Shown piece by piece: positions 33,986 to 42,744 of a stretch of 64,000 bases of DNA; the first letter of the stretch is position 1, and every line of letters starts with the position of its first letter. Source of the DNA: Catalinimonas niigatensis (GTDB lineage: Bacteria; Bacteroidota; Bacteroidia; Cytophagales; Cyclobacteriaceae); NCBI RefSeq assembly GCF_030506285.1, contig NZ_CP119422.1, positions 2,418,001 to 2,482,000 on the forward strand, read 5' to 3'. Made by a program: the position numbers and the translations under genes. The notes under the pieces were generated by a model, which searched no databases, was not told the origin of the DNA, and saw only the letters and a program-made list of their open reading frames with translations.

Positions 33986-36625
33986 ATGAAAAACACTGTA
34001 CCACCCCGCTGGGCAGACCGGCTACTGGAAAGCTTCTGTCCTTCGTCACTTCTGGAAGAAGTGCAGGGTGATTTGCATGAGTTGTATAGTATATGGGCAG
34101 AAGAACAGGGCCTAGGAAAAGCCAGATGGCTCTATGTTTTTCATGCACTCAAATTTTTCAAGCCCTTTGTTTTAAGAAAAAATCAACATTATTCCCTTAA
34201 CAACACTCCTATGTTTAAAAATTATTTCAAGGTAGGCATCAGGAATATCCTCAGATACAAGGTATTCTCCTTTATCAATGTGTTTGGTCTGGCAGTAGCC
34301 ATGTCCGTCTGTATGCTGATCATCCTCATGCTGGCTGATCAGAAAAGCTACGATCAGTTCCATGCAAAAAAAGACCGCATCTACCGTATCCTCTCCAATC
34401 CTAAGGATGCCAAGTCCGTGTCTGCCACCACGCCTGTGCCTCTGGCCGCTAGTCTCAAAAGTGATTATCCGATCATTGAAACTTCCACTCATCTGATTCA
34501 GGGACTCAGGGGCGAGGCCATCCATGATCAGAAGATGGCCGAGATCAAGGGCTACTTTGCTGATTCCTCTTTCTTTCAGATATTTAGTTTTGGGCTGGAA
34601 AAGGGGAATCCAGCTACTGCCCTCAATGCGCCCAATGCTATGGTGATCAGCCAGGAGATGGCGGAGCAGCTATTCAGAACGCAAGATCCTATCGGTAAAA
34701 CTGTAGAATTTATAGACCAGGGTGAAACCACGCCCGTTTCCTGGGGACTGTTTACCGTCAGCGGAGTGATGGCCAGTGAGTATAAAACGCACCTGGAGTT
34801 TGATGTGCTGGTCTCTGCCTCCTCACTTCCTTTATTGTATGCAGAAGAGAAAATCGCTGACCTTACAAACAATTGGTCTAGTTATTCCAGTGCCTATACC
34901 TATGCCTTGCTGTATCCTGAACACAGCCAGGAAGATTTGGAAGCCCTACTCGCTCCGCTTGCCGAACAAAAAATTGCCAGCCTTGAAGAACAGAAAGGTT
35001 TTCGGTTAAATGCACAGGCCCTAACCAGCATTACACCCGGCCCCATTCTGAACAATGAATCCCGCATGAGCTTACCGCTGATGGCTTATTATATCCTGGG
35101 AGGTTTGGCGCTAATCATCATGTTATCGGCCTGCCTGAATTATACCAATTTATCCATAGCCCGAGCACTGACCCGTGCCAAAGAAATCGGGGTACGCAAA
35201 GTAACCGGTGCGAGAAAAACAGACCTCATGTATCAGTTTTTGAGCGAATCCATCCTCATGACTTTGCTTGCACTGGCATTCGCTATTTTGCTACTCGTGG
35301 TACTGAAACCTGCTTTTATGAGCTTGTGGGTCAATCAGTACTTACATTTTGATCTACAGGAAAATTTTTCAGTGTACCTTATTTTCTTAGGCTTTGCCCT
35401 ACTCATTGGCCTGTTTGCCGGAATATATCCAGCCTTACACCTGTCTGGGTTTCGCCCTGCCAAAGTGCTCAAAAACTTGGAAAGCATGCAGGCCGGGAAG
35501 CTGGGCATGAGAAAAGTATTGAGCAGCTTTCAGTTGATCATCTCTATGTTCTTCATCGTCACCTCGTTGTTGATTTACAAACAGTTCAAACACTACCTCG
35601 CCTTTGACTACGGATTTACTTCCGAGCAGGTCGTTAATGTTCCACTACAGGGCAATCCCTATGAACTGGTCGTCAATGAGCTCAGTTCCGTAGCGGGAGT
35701 AGCCTCTATTTCCGCCAGTGAATACATTCCTGCCACAGGGTATAACAATGGTGCGGAATTAAGAAAAGTAAACAGTGAAGAGGATTATACTCACTTCATC
35801 TCCTTACCGGTAAATGAAGATTTTATTACAAACCTGGATATAGAACTGGTGGCAGGCAGCAATCTGCCCGAGACAGCAACAGGTTCTGATCATCTGATTC
35901 TGGTCAATGAGTCGGCAGTCAAAGCTTTAGGTTACGAATATCCTGCTGAAATCGTCGGTGTAGTGTTTGATTCCAAATGGGGAGAAAAGGATCTGGAAGT
36001 CATAGGGGTAGTCAAAGATTTTCGTATTGATCTGCCCATGTTCAACGATAGGACACGTCCTACGCTGATGCAAAACCTGCCCAATGCATTCAGATATGCC
36101 AATATAAAAATTGCTTCCGGCAATCTGGTCGCTACACTGGATCAGTTGGAAGAAACCTGGAAGAAAATTGATCCGGTGCATCCCTTTGAGTATGAGTTTT
36201 ACAATCAGCAACTGGCTTCTACCCATCAGGGTATACTGGATGTGGTCTCCATCATTGGTTTCATCGCTTTTCTGGCCATCACCATCGCCTGTCTGGGCAT
36301 GCTGGGCATGGCTACCTATACCGTAGAGAGAAGGATCAAAGAAGTAGGCATACGGAAGGTACTAGGGGCAGAAAATCTCAATATCGCTTTGCTGCTCTCC
36401 AGGTCATTCATGATCACACTTCTGATTTCTATCGGTATTGCTGCACCGCTGAGCTATTTTCTCAATAATTTTTTGTTGCAGTTTTTTGCCAACCGAGTAG
36501 AGTTCGGCTTCGGAATCATTTTTACAGGTTCGCTGATACTGCTGGTGTTGGGAGGCATTACCATAGGTTCACAAACCTTCAGGGCTGCACGACAAAATCC
36601 GGTGGATACCTTAAGAAGTGAATGA
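33986..36625 (+). CDS. FtsX/MacB-type ABC permease with N-terminal prefix domain, paralogue 2
   Basis: 879 residues with the same layout as the preceding gene, beginning 10 bases after its stop. Prefix VPPRWADRLLESFCPSSLLEEVQGDL, helix RYKVFSFINVFGLAVAMSVCM and coupling segments LTRAKEIGVRKVTGARKTDL and VERRIKEVGIRKVLGAENL are nearly the same in both. The periplasmic parts differ more, suggesting tandem duplication followed by divergence of the exposed regions. The pair could form a heterodimer. Confidence 0.88.
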   Translation: MKNTVPPRWADRLLESFCPSSLLEEVQGDLHELYSIWAEEQGLGKARWLYVFHALKFFKPFVLRKNQHYSLNNTPMFKNYFKVGIRNILRYKVFSFINVFGLAVAMSVCMLIILMLADQKSYDQFHAKKDRIYRILSNPKDAKSVSATTPVPLAASLKSDYPIIETSTHLIQGLRGEAIHDQKMAEIKGYFADSSFFQIFSFGLEKGNPATALNAPNAMVISQEMAEQLFRTQDPIGKTVEFIDQGETTPVSWGLFTVSGVMASEYKTHLEFDVLVSASSLPLLYAEEKIADLTNNWSSYSSAYTYALLYPEHSQEDLEALLAPLAEQKIASLEEQKGFRLNAQALTSITPGPILNNESRMSLPLMAYYILGGLALIIMLSACLNYTNLSIARALTRAKEIGVRKVTGARKTDLMYQFLSESILMTLLALAFAILLLVVLKPAFMSLWVNQYLHFDLQENFSVYLIFLGFALLIGLFAGIYPALHLSGFRPAKVLKNLESMQAGKLGMRKVLSSFQLIISMFFIVTSLLIYKQFKHYLAFDYGFTSEQVVNVPLQGNPYELVVNELSSVAGVASISASEYIPATGYNNGAELRKVNSEEDYTHFISLPVNEDFITNLDIELVAGSNLPETATGSDHLILVNESAVKALGYEYPAEIVGVVFDSKWGEKDLEVIGVVKDFRIDLPMFNDRTRPTLMQNLPNAFRYANIKIASGNLVATLDQLEETWKKIDPVHPFEYEFYNQQLASTHQGILDVVSIIGFIAFLAITIACLGMLGMATYTVERRIKEVGIRKVLGAENLNIALLLSRSFMITLLISIGIAAPLSYFLNNFLLQFFANRVEFGFGIIFTGSLILLVLGGITIGSQTFRAARQNPVDTLRSE

Positions 36626-36739
36626 ACCTTTTAAGTCATTGAACAGCATAAACATAGGAGAAAAATCTGAGGTCAATAAGCAGTCTGGATGCATTTTCTA
36701 AATTTTTGGCTAATATAGCCTATAGAAAATCTCGGAAGA

Positions 36740-38377
36740 ATGAAGCAGATTCCCCTCCTATTGATTTCAGGCTTGTTGATCATCATTCAGGCAAACGCTC
36801 AGGATGCAAAGACAACCTGGGATGATACTTCAGATAAAACCTGGCCTCAGGCTTTTACCATAGTTGATATTCCTTCTTCTGCGGATGGAAGCATACAAAA
36901 AGCCAGGTTTTATCCTACTCAACAGCCAACACCTCAGCCCCTGATCATCTCCTTACATACCTGGAGTGGTGATTATGATCAGGAAGATCCCCTGGCAAAC
37001 GAAATCCTGCTTCGCAAATGGAATTACATCCATCCGGACTTCAGAGGTCCTAATACCAGGCCAGAAGCATGCGGCAGTGAACTGGTTATACCTGATATAG
37101 AAGATGCCATCCGTTTTGCTATTAACCAGGGTAAAGTTGATATTACTGAAGTGCATATCATTGGCGTTTCAGGCGGTGGATATGCCACATTGTTGTCCTT
37201 TATGAAGCTGCGTTATCCGATCAAAAGCTTCCATGCCTGGGCATCAATTTCAGATTTGGAAGACTGGTATTGGGAATGCAAAGCACGAGACCTAAAGTAT
37301 GCAAAACATCTGGAACAGGTCACTACGCAAAGTGATCAGTTTGATGCTGAAGAAGCCCGAAAAAGGTCTCCCTTGTATATGGCATATCCGGCGGCAGGGA
37401 GAAAAGATGCTCAACTTACTATTTACGCAGGTCTGCACGATGGCTATACAGGTTCGGTACCGATCACCCATTCCATCAATATGTATAACAAGTTGTTGGA
37501 AGAAATATATCCAGGAGAAAGGTATAACCAAGAAAAAGTGTCGGATAAGACCATCATCAATCTACTTTCCAAAAGGATGCAGCCAGCACCCGACACTTCA
37601 CTTTATCTGGGAGGCAGAAAGGTACACCTACTCAGAAAAACTCCTCGCCTGTCACTGTTACTTTTTGAGGGTGGACACGAAATGATTGTACCCCAGGCCT
37701 TGAGCCTGCTGCCTATAAACAATACACAAGTCAATCAAAAGCTGAATATTTTGACCATTGGTGATTCCAATGGCGCAGTAGAAGAGGGATGGCCTGAGCA
37801 GTTGAGAAAGCTTCTGCCCTACTCAACGATCATCAACACCTCCATTTCGGGCAACACCATTGGTTTTGATAATCTGGATCAGGAAAAGCTGAATAGCCTG
37901 AAAAATATAGAAGATTATCTTCAAACTGCTGTTGATTCGCTTACTGATCAAAATTTGGATTATATTATTTTGGGGCTAGGTACCAACGACACTAAGCAAA
38001 TTTTTGCTAAACGTCAGGATGAAGTAGCAGAAAATATGGAAACCCTGATTCAAAAAATTCAATCTTATCAGGCTTTTCCAAATCAGCATACACCTGAGAT
38101 TATTATACTTACTCCTCCTCCGATGGATGAATCAAAAATTAACAAAGAAAAGTATGGTGGAGGAGATCAGCGTATCAGAAAGAATAACAAAAAGTTTATG
38201 AAGCTGGCAAAAGAGTACGATTGCACATGGGTAAATAGCTATGCTTTGCTGGAAGATAATTTTTCATCCTCAACGACTGATGGCGTTCATCTCAATGAAA
38301 AAGCTCAATTTAGAGTAGCACAGCAGATCATAAACGAATTGAATCCTAGCACTCCGGCATCTTCACCAACTTATTAA
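36740..38377 (+). CDS. Two-domain esterase: alpha/beta hydrolase plus SGNH/GDSL hydrolase
   Basis: 545 residues with a signal peptide ending QANAQ. Residues about 45-320 form an alpha/beta-hydrolase (prolyl-oligopeptidase-like): LIISLHTWSGDY oxyanion region, HIIGVSGGGYATL nucleophile elbow, and LLLFEGGHEMIVP with the likely His. Residues about 335-540 form an SGNH hydrolase: ILTIGDSNGAVEEGW (block I Ser), IILGLGTNDTKQIF (block III Asn) and TDGVHLNEKAQFRVAQ (block V Asp-His). Both catalytic sets look complete. Probably a periplasmic carbohydrate esterase attacking acylated glycans. Confidence 0.88.
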   Translation: MKQIPLLLISGLLIIIQANAQDAKTTWDDTSDKTWPQAFTIVDIPSSADGSIQKARFYPTQQPTPQPLIISLHTWSGDYDQEDPLANEILLRKWNYIHPDFRGPNTRPEACGSELVIPDIEDAIRFAINQGKVDITEVHIIGVSGGGYATLLSFMKLRYPIKSFHAWASISDLEDWYWECKARDLKYAKHLEQVTTQSDQFDAEEARKRSPLYMAYPAAGRKDAQLTIYAGLHDGYTGSVPITHSINMYNKLLEEIYPGERYNQEKVSDKTIINLLSKRMQPAPDTSLYLGGRKVHLLRKTPRLSLLLFEGGHEMIVPQALSLLPINNTQVNQKLNILTIGDSNGAVEEGWPEQLRKLLPYSTIINTSISGNTIGFDNLDQEKLNSLKNIEDYLQTAVDSLTDQNLDYIILGLGTNDTKQIFAKRQDEVAENMETLIQKIQSYQAFPNQHTPEIIILTPPPMDESKINKEKYGGGDQRIRKNNKKFMKLAKEYDCTWVNSYALLEDNFSSSTTDGVHLNEKAQFRVAQQIINELNPSTPASSPTY

Positions 38378-38417
38378 AATCGCATTTTTTTACCTGCAAG
38401 CAGTGTAGAGCGTAGTA

Positions 38418-38446
38418 AAGAGAAGACTTTTTTCTCTTCTTTTCGT
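38418..38446 (+). terminator. Possible terminator after the two-domain esterase
   Basis: AAGAGAA and TTCTCTT form a 7-bp A/T-rich stem with a 7-base loop, followed by CTTTTCGTTTT. Weak stem, but correctly placed 40 bases beyond the stop codon. Confidence 0.35.
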
Positions 38447-38500
38447 TTTATTAGTGGGCGAATACATATATCTTTTTATAGAACATAATTTGAATAAGCC

Positions 38501-39085
38501 ATGCTGGATAAAATCGTACTCAAAGGGAAAGAAATGCAGATGAGCGATGATGAGTTCTTCAGCTTCTGCCAGGCCAATCCCAGTCTTAACATTGAGAGAA
38601 ACGCAAAACGAGAAATCATCATCATGTCGCCTACTAATTCAAGTACCGGTTCAATCAGTTTAAAGATTGGACATCAACTGGAATCCTGGAATGAACAACA
38701 TGGTTCAGGAATTACTTTCGATTCCTCCACCGGCTTTACTTTGCCTGATCAGTCGGTGATGTCGCCGGATGCTTCATGGCTATCGCTGGCCAAATGGCAG
38801 CAACTTACTCAGGCTCAGAAAGAGAAGTTTGCCCCTGTATGTCCGGAATTCATTGTAGAACTCAAATCTAAAAGTGATAGATTAAATGACCTGCAGGCAA
38901 AGATGGAAAGCTGGCTACAGAACGGAGCACAACTGGCCTGGCTGATCGTCCCTGAAGAAGAAAGGGTTTATATTTATGAGTCCGGACAGATAGTACGTCA
39001 GCATCAGGGCTTTCAAACCCAACTTTCAGCTGATCCGGTCTTGCCTGGTTTTCAATTGGATTTGGCTAAACTGAAAGTGCCTTAG
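38501..39085 (+). CDS. Uma2-family (DUF820) PD-(D/E)XK nuclease-like protein
   Basis: 194 residues. The Uma2 core is clear: IERNAKREIIIMSPTNSSTG, SSTGFTLPDQSVMSPDASWL, then FAPVCPEFIVELKSKSDRL with the E-x-K of the PD-(D/E)XK fold, and NGAQLAWLIVPEEERVYIY. The family is abundant in cyanobacteria and some Bacteroidota and has no firm role. It lies just before a broken HepT gene, but the link may be chance. Confidence 0.85.
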   Translation: MLDKIVLKGKEMQMSDDEFFSFCQANPSLNIERNAKREIIIMSPTNSSTGSISLKIGHQLESWNEQHGSGITFDSSTGFTLPDQSVMSPDASWLSLAKWQQLTQAQKEKFAPVCPEFIVELKSKSDRLNDLQAKMESWLQNGAQLAWLIVPEEERVYIYESGQIVRQHQGFQTQLSADPVLPGFQLDLAKLKVP

Positions 39086-39112
39086 AGTATGAAAAATTAC
39101 TTATATTTTTTT

Positions 39113-39455
39113 ATGAAAGATAAACCTGGGGATAAAGCGAGAATTTTGCACATCTCTGATGCTCTATCAGAAATAGAGCAGTACATACAAGGAATTGACT
39201 ATGATTTTTTTAGAAATGATTCAAAGACCAGATTTGCTTCTATCAAAACAACTGGAGATTATTGGCGAAGCTGCCTATCACCTCACAAAAGAAAAATACA
39301 GCGAGGTACAATGGCAACCCATCATTGCTCTGAGACATATTCTGGTACATGAATACTATGGAATTTAGAGTGATATCTTATGGAGAATTATCACGATACA
39401 TTTACCCACTTTTAAAGAAAATCTTAATCGGATTATAGAAGAGAATAAATACTGA
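39113..39455 (+). pseudogene. Broken HepT-like (DUF86, HEPN) toxin gene
   Basis: The first frame reads MKDKPGDKARILHISDALSE to ASIK, then shifts. One extra A in the run at about 39246-39249 breaks it. In the next frame the protein resumes as QLEIIGEAAYHLTKEKYSEV, then WQPIIALRHILVHEYYGI, carrying the HEPN R-x4-H motif, meets TAG in GGAATTTAG, and continues to NRIIEENKY at 39455. So there is one frameshift and one nonsense codon in an otherwise recognisable HepT. No MntA-type nucleotidyltransferase partner is seen. An upstream in-frame ATG at 39089 is possible. Confidence 0.8.
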
Positions 39456-39476
39456 CTTTTTAAAACCTCTCAAACA

Positions 39477-40898
39477 CTAACACTCCGGCATCTTCACCGA
39501 GATATTGACGGCCAGGCCGCCCTGGGAGGTTTCTTTGTATTTGTGGCTCATGTCTTTGGCGGTTTCCCACATGGTTTTGATGATGTTGTCCAGCGACACA
39601 CAGGCATCGGCCGGATTGCTGTCCAGCGCCAGACGGGAAGCAGTGATGGCTTTGATGGCTCCCATAGAATTCCGCTCTATGCAGGGCACTTGCACCAGAC
39701 CTCCCACCGGATCGCAGGTCAGTCCCAGGTGGTGTTCCATTGCAATTTCAGCAGCCATCAAGGCTTGTTCTACACTACCTCCCAGGCATTCGGTGAGCGC
39801 AGCGGCAGCCATAGCTGAAGATACCCCTATCTCCGCCTGACAACCTCTCATCGCCGCAGAGATGGTCGCGTTTTTCTTGAACAGTGTCCCAATTTCACCG
39901 GCTACCATGAGAAAGTTGAGGATATCATCTTCTTTGACATTTTCTTCTGAAAAACAGATGTAGTACATCAACACGGCAGGAATCACTCCGGCAGCCCCAT
40001 TGGTAGGTGCGGTAACGATCCGTCCGAAGCTGGCGTTTTCTTCATTGACTGCCATGGCAAAGCAGCCAATCCATTTAAGAATCGCATTAAAATCATTAGG
40101 CCGACGCTTCACTTCTTCCAGCCAGTCATTCGAATTTTCAAACTGTAAATCACCCATCAATTTGCGGTGCATACCGGCAGCCCTGCGTTTTACGTTCAAC
40201 CCTCCGGCCAGTGTTCCCTCTGTGTAGCAGCCTTTGTACATACTGGTCAACATCACCTGCCAGATTTGCAGCAAACCGGAGCGAACTTCTTCTGTAGAAC
40301 GCCAGGATTGCTCATTGGCCCAGACCATATCTGAAATCCGCATTTGCCGGGATTGACAATGCTGTAAAAGTTCTTCTCCGTTTTGCGAAGGATAAGGAAG
40401 TTGAACCGTATCTGAAGTATCCGGCTGTTCGTTGGCTTTTTTTACAAAACCTCCGCCTACAGAGTAGTAAGTACTTTCTATAGTTTTCTCTCGGGTAAAA
40501 GCTTTAAAAATCATTCCATTGGCATGTTCGGGTAGCCTCTCTGCTCCCAACAGAATGATGTGCTGATCAGGGTTAAAATTAATCTCATGCTGATCGGCAA
40601 GATACAGCTTATGCTCTTTCTGAATCTGCTGTTTGATTTCATGAACCCGGGATATAGGAATGCTCACCGGATCTTGCCCACTTAGACCCAGCATCACCGC
40701 CAGATCGGTACCGTGACCTTTGCCAGTAAGTGCTAAAGAGCCATACAGATGTATCTCTACGGCCTGTACTTGCTGCAAATCTATCTGCTGCTGAAGTTCC
40801 TGCAACCAGCGTTGCGCCGCACGCCAGGGACCTAAAGTATGGGAACTGGAAGGACCAATTCCAATCTTGAACATATCAAATACACTGATCTTCTCCAT
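39477..40898 (-). CDS. sdaA: L-serine ammonia-lyase (iron-sulfur type), single chain
   Basis: Deaminates L-serine to pyruvate. The 473 residues contain the beta domain (SVFDMFKIGIGPSSSHTLGP; SLALTGKGHGTDLAVMLGL) fused to the alpha domain (VTAPTNGAAGVIPAVLMYY; GCQAEIGVSSAMAAAALTE; LTCDPVGGLVQVPCIERN). The conserved cysteines in GCQAE, LTCDP and VPCIE bind the 4Fe-4S cluster, whose aconitase-like chemistry removes water. Cytosolic; single gene. Confidence 0.95.
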   Translation of the reverse strand: MEKISVFDMFKIGIGPSSSHTLGPWRAAQRWLQELQQQIDLQQVQAVEIHLYGSLALTGKGHGTDLAVMLGLSGQDPVSIPISRVHEIKQQIQKEHKLYLADQHEINFNPDQHIILLGAERLPEHANGMIFKAFTREKTIESTYYSVGGGFVKKANEQPDTSDTVQLPYPSQNGEELLQHCQSRQMRISDMVWANEQSWRSTEEVRSGLLQIWQVMLTSMYKGCYTEGTLAGGLNVKRRAAGMHRKLMGDLQFENSNDWLEEVKRRPNDFNAILKWIGCFAMAVNEENASFGRIVTAPTNGAAGVIPAVLMYYICFSEENVKEDDILNFLMVAGEIGTLFKKNATISAAMRGCQAEIGVSSAMAAAALTECLGGSVEQALMAAEIAMEHHLGLTCDPVGGLVQVPCIERNSMGAIKAITASRLALDSNPADACVSLDNIIKTMWETAKDMSHKYKETSQGGLAVNISVKMPEC

Positions 40899-41038
40899 TA
40901 TTCATCTTAACGCAAAATCTTTGCTTTTCGCTCAGATAGAAGTGTTATAGTAGGCCCGTCCTGAACTGGGAGAACTGAGTTGTATTTTTTGTAAAACGCT
41001 TACTTATCATCCAAAACCTAGAACTATAACACCAAGAA

Positions 41039-41587
41039 CTATTTATTCGGGCGGAAAGGTTTGATCACTTCTTCATTACATTCCAGATAAGGGCCTTCCA
41101 GCAGATCTATACAGTAAGGAATCGCAGGAAAAACAGCATCCAGGCACTGACGAATGGCTTTGGGTTTACCGGGTAAGTTGACGATCAAAGTCTGATTGCG
41201 TATACCGGCAGTCTGTCGGGAAAGGATAGCGGTAGGCACGTACTGCAAACTCACCTGACGCATCAGTTCGCCAAAACCCGGCATCATCTTCTGACAAACG
41301 GCTTCGGTGGCTTCGGGCGTAACATCCCGTTTGGCCGGGCCAGTGCCGCCGGAAGTGATGATCAGACAACAGCCTTCTTCATCAGCCATTTTTTTCATCC
41401 TGACTTCCAGCTGATCTTGTTCATCGGGGATAACCGCATATACTTTCTCCCAAGGAGAAATGAGATAATCATTTAAAGTTTCCACAATGGCTTTACCAGG
41501 AACATCCTCATAAATTCCTTTGCTGGCACGATCCGATACGTTGATGATACCGATTTTAATGTCAGTGCTTTTTGGCTTGTGATCCAT
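41039..41587 (-). CDS. mog: Molybdopterin adenylyltransferase (MogA/MoaB family)
   Basis: 182 residues. IKIGIINVSDRASKGIYEDV at the N-terminus, LIITSGGTGPAKRDVTPEAT and QTLIVNLPGKPKAIRQCLDAVFP are the MogA signatures for binding molybdopterin and ATP. It adenylylates molybdopterin before MoeA inserts molybdenum. It is 11-13 kb away from moaC and moeA, so the pathway is split. Confidence 0.93.
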   Translation of the reverse strand: MDHKPKSTDIKIGIINVSDRASKGIYEDVPGKAIVETLNDYLISPWEKVYAVIPDEQDQLEVRMKKMADEEGCCLIITSGGTGPAKRDVTPEATEAVCQKMMPGFGELMRQVSLQYVPTAILSRQTAGIRNQTLIVNLPGKPKAIRQCLDAVFPAIPYCIDLLEGPYLECNEEVIKPFRPNK

Positions 41588-41676
41588 GACAATTTTTCTT
41601 AATGGTTGTGAGCCTGCAAGTTTACTTTATAGCTCTTATAAGCACAAACGAGGCTATGTTTTACCTTGTCCTGCGG

Positions 41677-42744
41677 TCATTTGAAATCATCACGGCTGAT
41701 GATGTTTTGTCTTAATAACTCACGGATGACGATCTCGGTCAGTTCACTTTTAAACGTAAATTCATAGCGTATATCCATTACATAAGCTTTTACCCGCATT
41801 TTCAGATAAGACCTCCGCTCCTTGATCTCGTTGAAAAAAAGGATAGTAATAGGTTTGTTTAAATAAACATATTTAGAAGTCTGGGCTACTTCTATAGCGA
41901 TTTTTCTGACACTCACCGTATCAATGTCCAGAGGAAGATAAATTTCTGCTACCACCTGGCAGTTCAGTTCTCCGGCATTGCTATTAGATACCGACTGGTT
42001 CATCAGCTCTCCATTGGGAATAGAGACCAGCGAATCATCGGGAGTAACAATCCGGGTTGAACGCAGGCCAATCTCTACTACTTCGCCATAGAATGAACCG
42101 ATTTCTATCTTGTCGCCTACTTTAAAAGGGGTATCCAGCAGAATTACAATACCTCCAAAAATATTCTTGAGTATATCCTGAGAAGCAAAGCCTACTGCTA
42201 CGCCCACCGAAGCGGTTAACGCCAGTACCGCCTGTATCTCAGGCCGTATCACACCGGTAATGATGACAAAAATGAAGATGATCCAACCTAAAATCCTAAT
42301 GACCGGTACCAGCCCTTTGAGGGTAATACGATAACTGGTACTCCTTTCTGAAAATATCTCCAGAACATGCGTAATAAAACGGATGACAAGATACCCCAGT
42401 GCAAAAATGATGAAGCTCCAGAATATTTTTCCCAGAGAAATATTTCGCAATGCTTCGGGAGTACTTTCCTCTTCTTCTTCCGCCGGAACTTCTATCAACG
42501 GCTTTTGTCCGCTTAAGATAGAATCTGCTTGCAATATCGCCGTATTGGTCTGTATCCGGACCTGAGAAGCTACACTGTCAGTTTCATTTTGCACTGCTGT
42601 CTGTTGAACATCGGTAACAGCATCGCCAGAGGGTGAAGTCATATAGGCGGGTAGAGGCACACGCATCTGAAGCGAATCCGTCTGATCCTGAATCAGTTGA
42701 AAAGGACTGATGAACAGCATTCCTATGATGATGAAGGAACCCAT
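41677..42744 (-). CDS. MscS-family mechanosensitive channel
   Basis: 355 residues. A hydrophobic N-terminus and a variable periplasmic-type linker (residues ~25-95, rich in Q, T and E) are followed by three membrane helices. TM3 and the beta domain show the family core: VGVAVGFASQDILKNIFGGI, VILLDTPFKVGDKIEIGSFYGEV, RSTRIVTPDDSLVSIPNGELMN. It opens under membrane tension to release solutes. Its ATG overlaps the TGA of the large upstream gene by one base (TGATG), so the two are translationally coupled, which is unusual for MscS. Confidence 0.9.
   Translation of the reverse strand: MGSFIIIGMLFISPFQLIQDQTDSLQMRVPLPAYMTSPSGDAVTDVQQTAVQNETDSVASQVRIQTNTAILQADSILSGQKPLIEVPAEEEEESTPEALRNISLGKIFWSFIIFALGYLVIRFITHVLEIFSERSTSYRITLKGLVPVIRILGWIIFIFVIITGVIRPEIQAVLALTASVGVAVGFASQDILKNIFGGIVILLDTPFKVGDKIEIGSFYGEVVEIGLRSTRIVTPDDSLVSIPNGELMNQSVSNSNAGELNCQVVAEIYLPLDIDTVSVRKIAIEVAQTSKYVYLNKPITILFFNEIKERRSYLKMRVKAYVMDIRYEFTFKSELTEIVIRELLRQNIISRDDFK

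Noticed and set aside
38501-39455. Uma2 protein plus HepT as a defence module.
   Set aside because: HepT is broken, has no MntA partner, and no conserved link to Uma2 is known to me.
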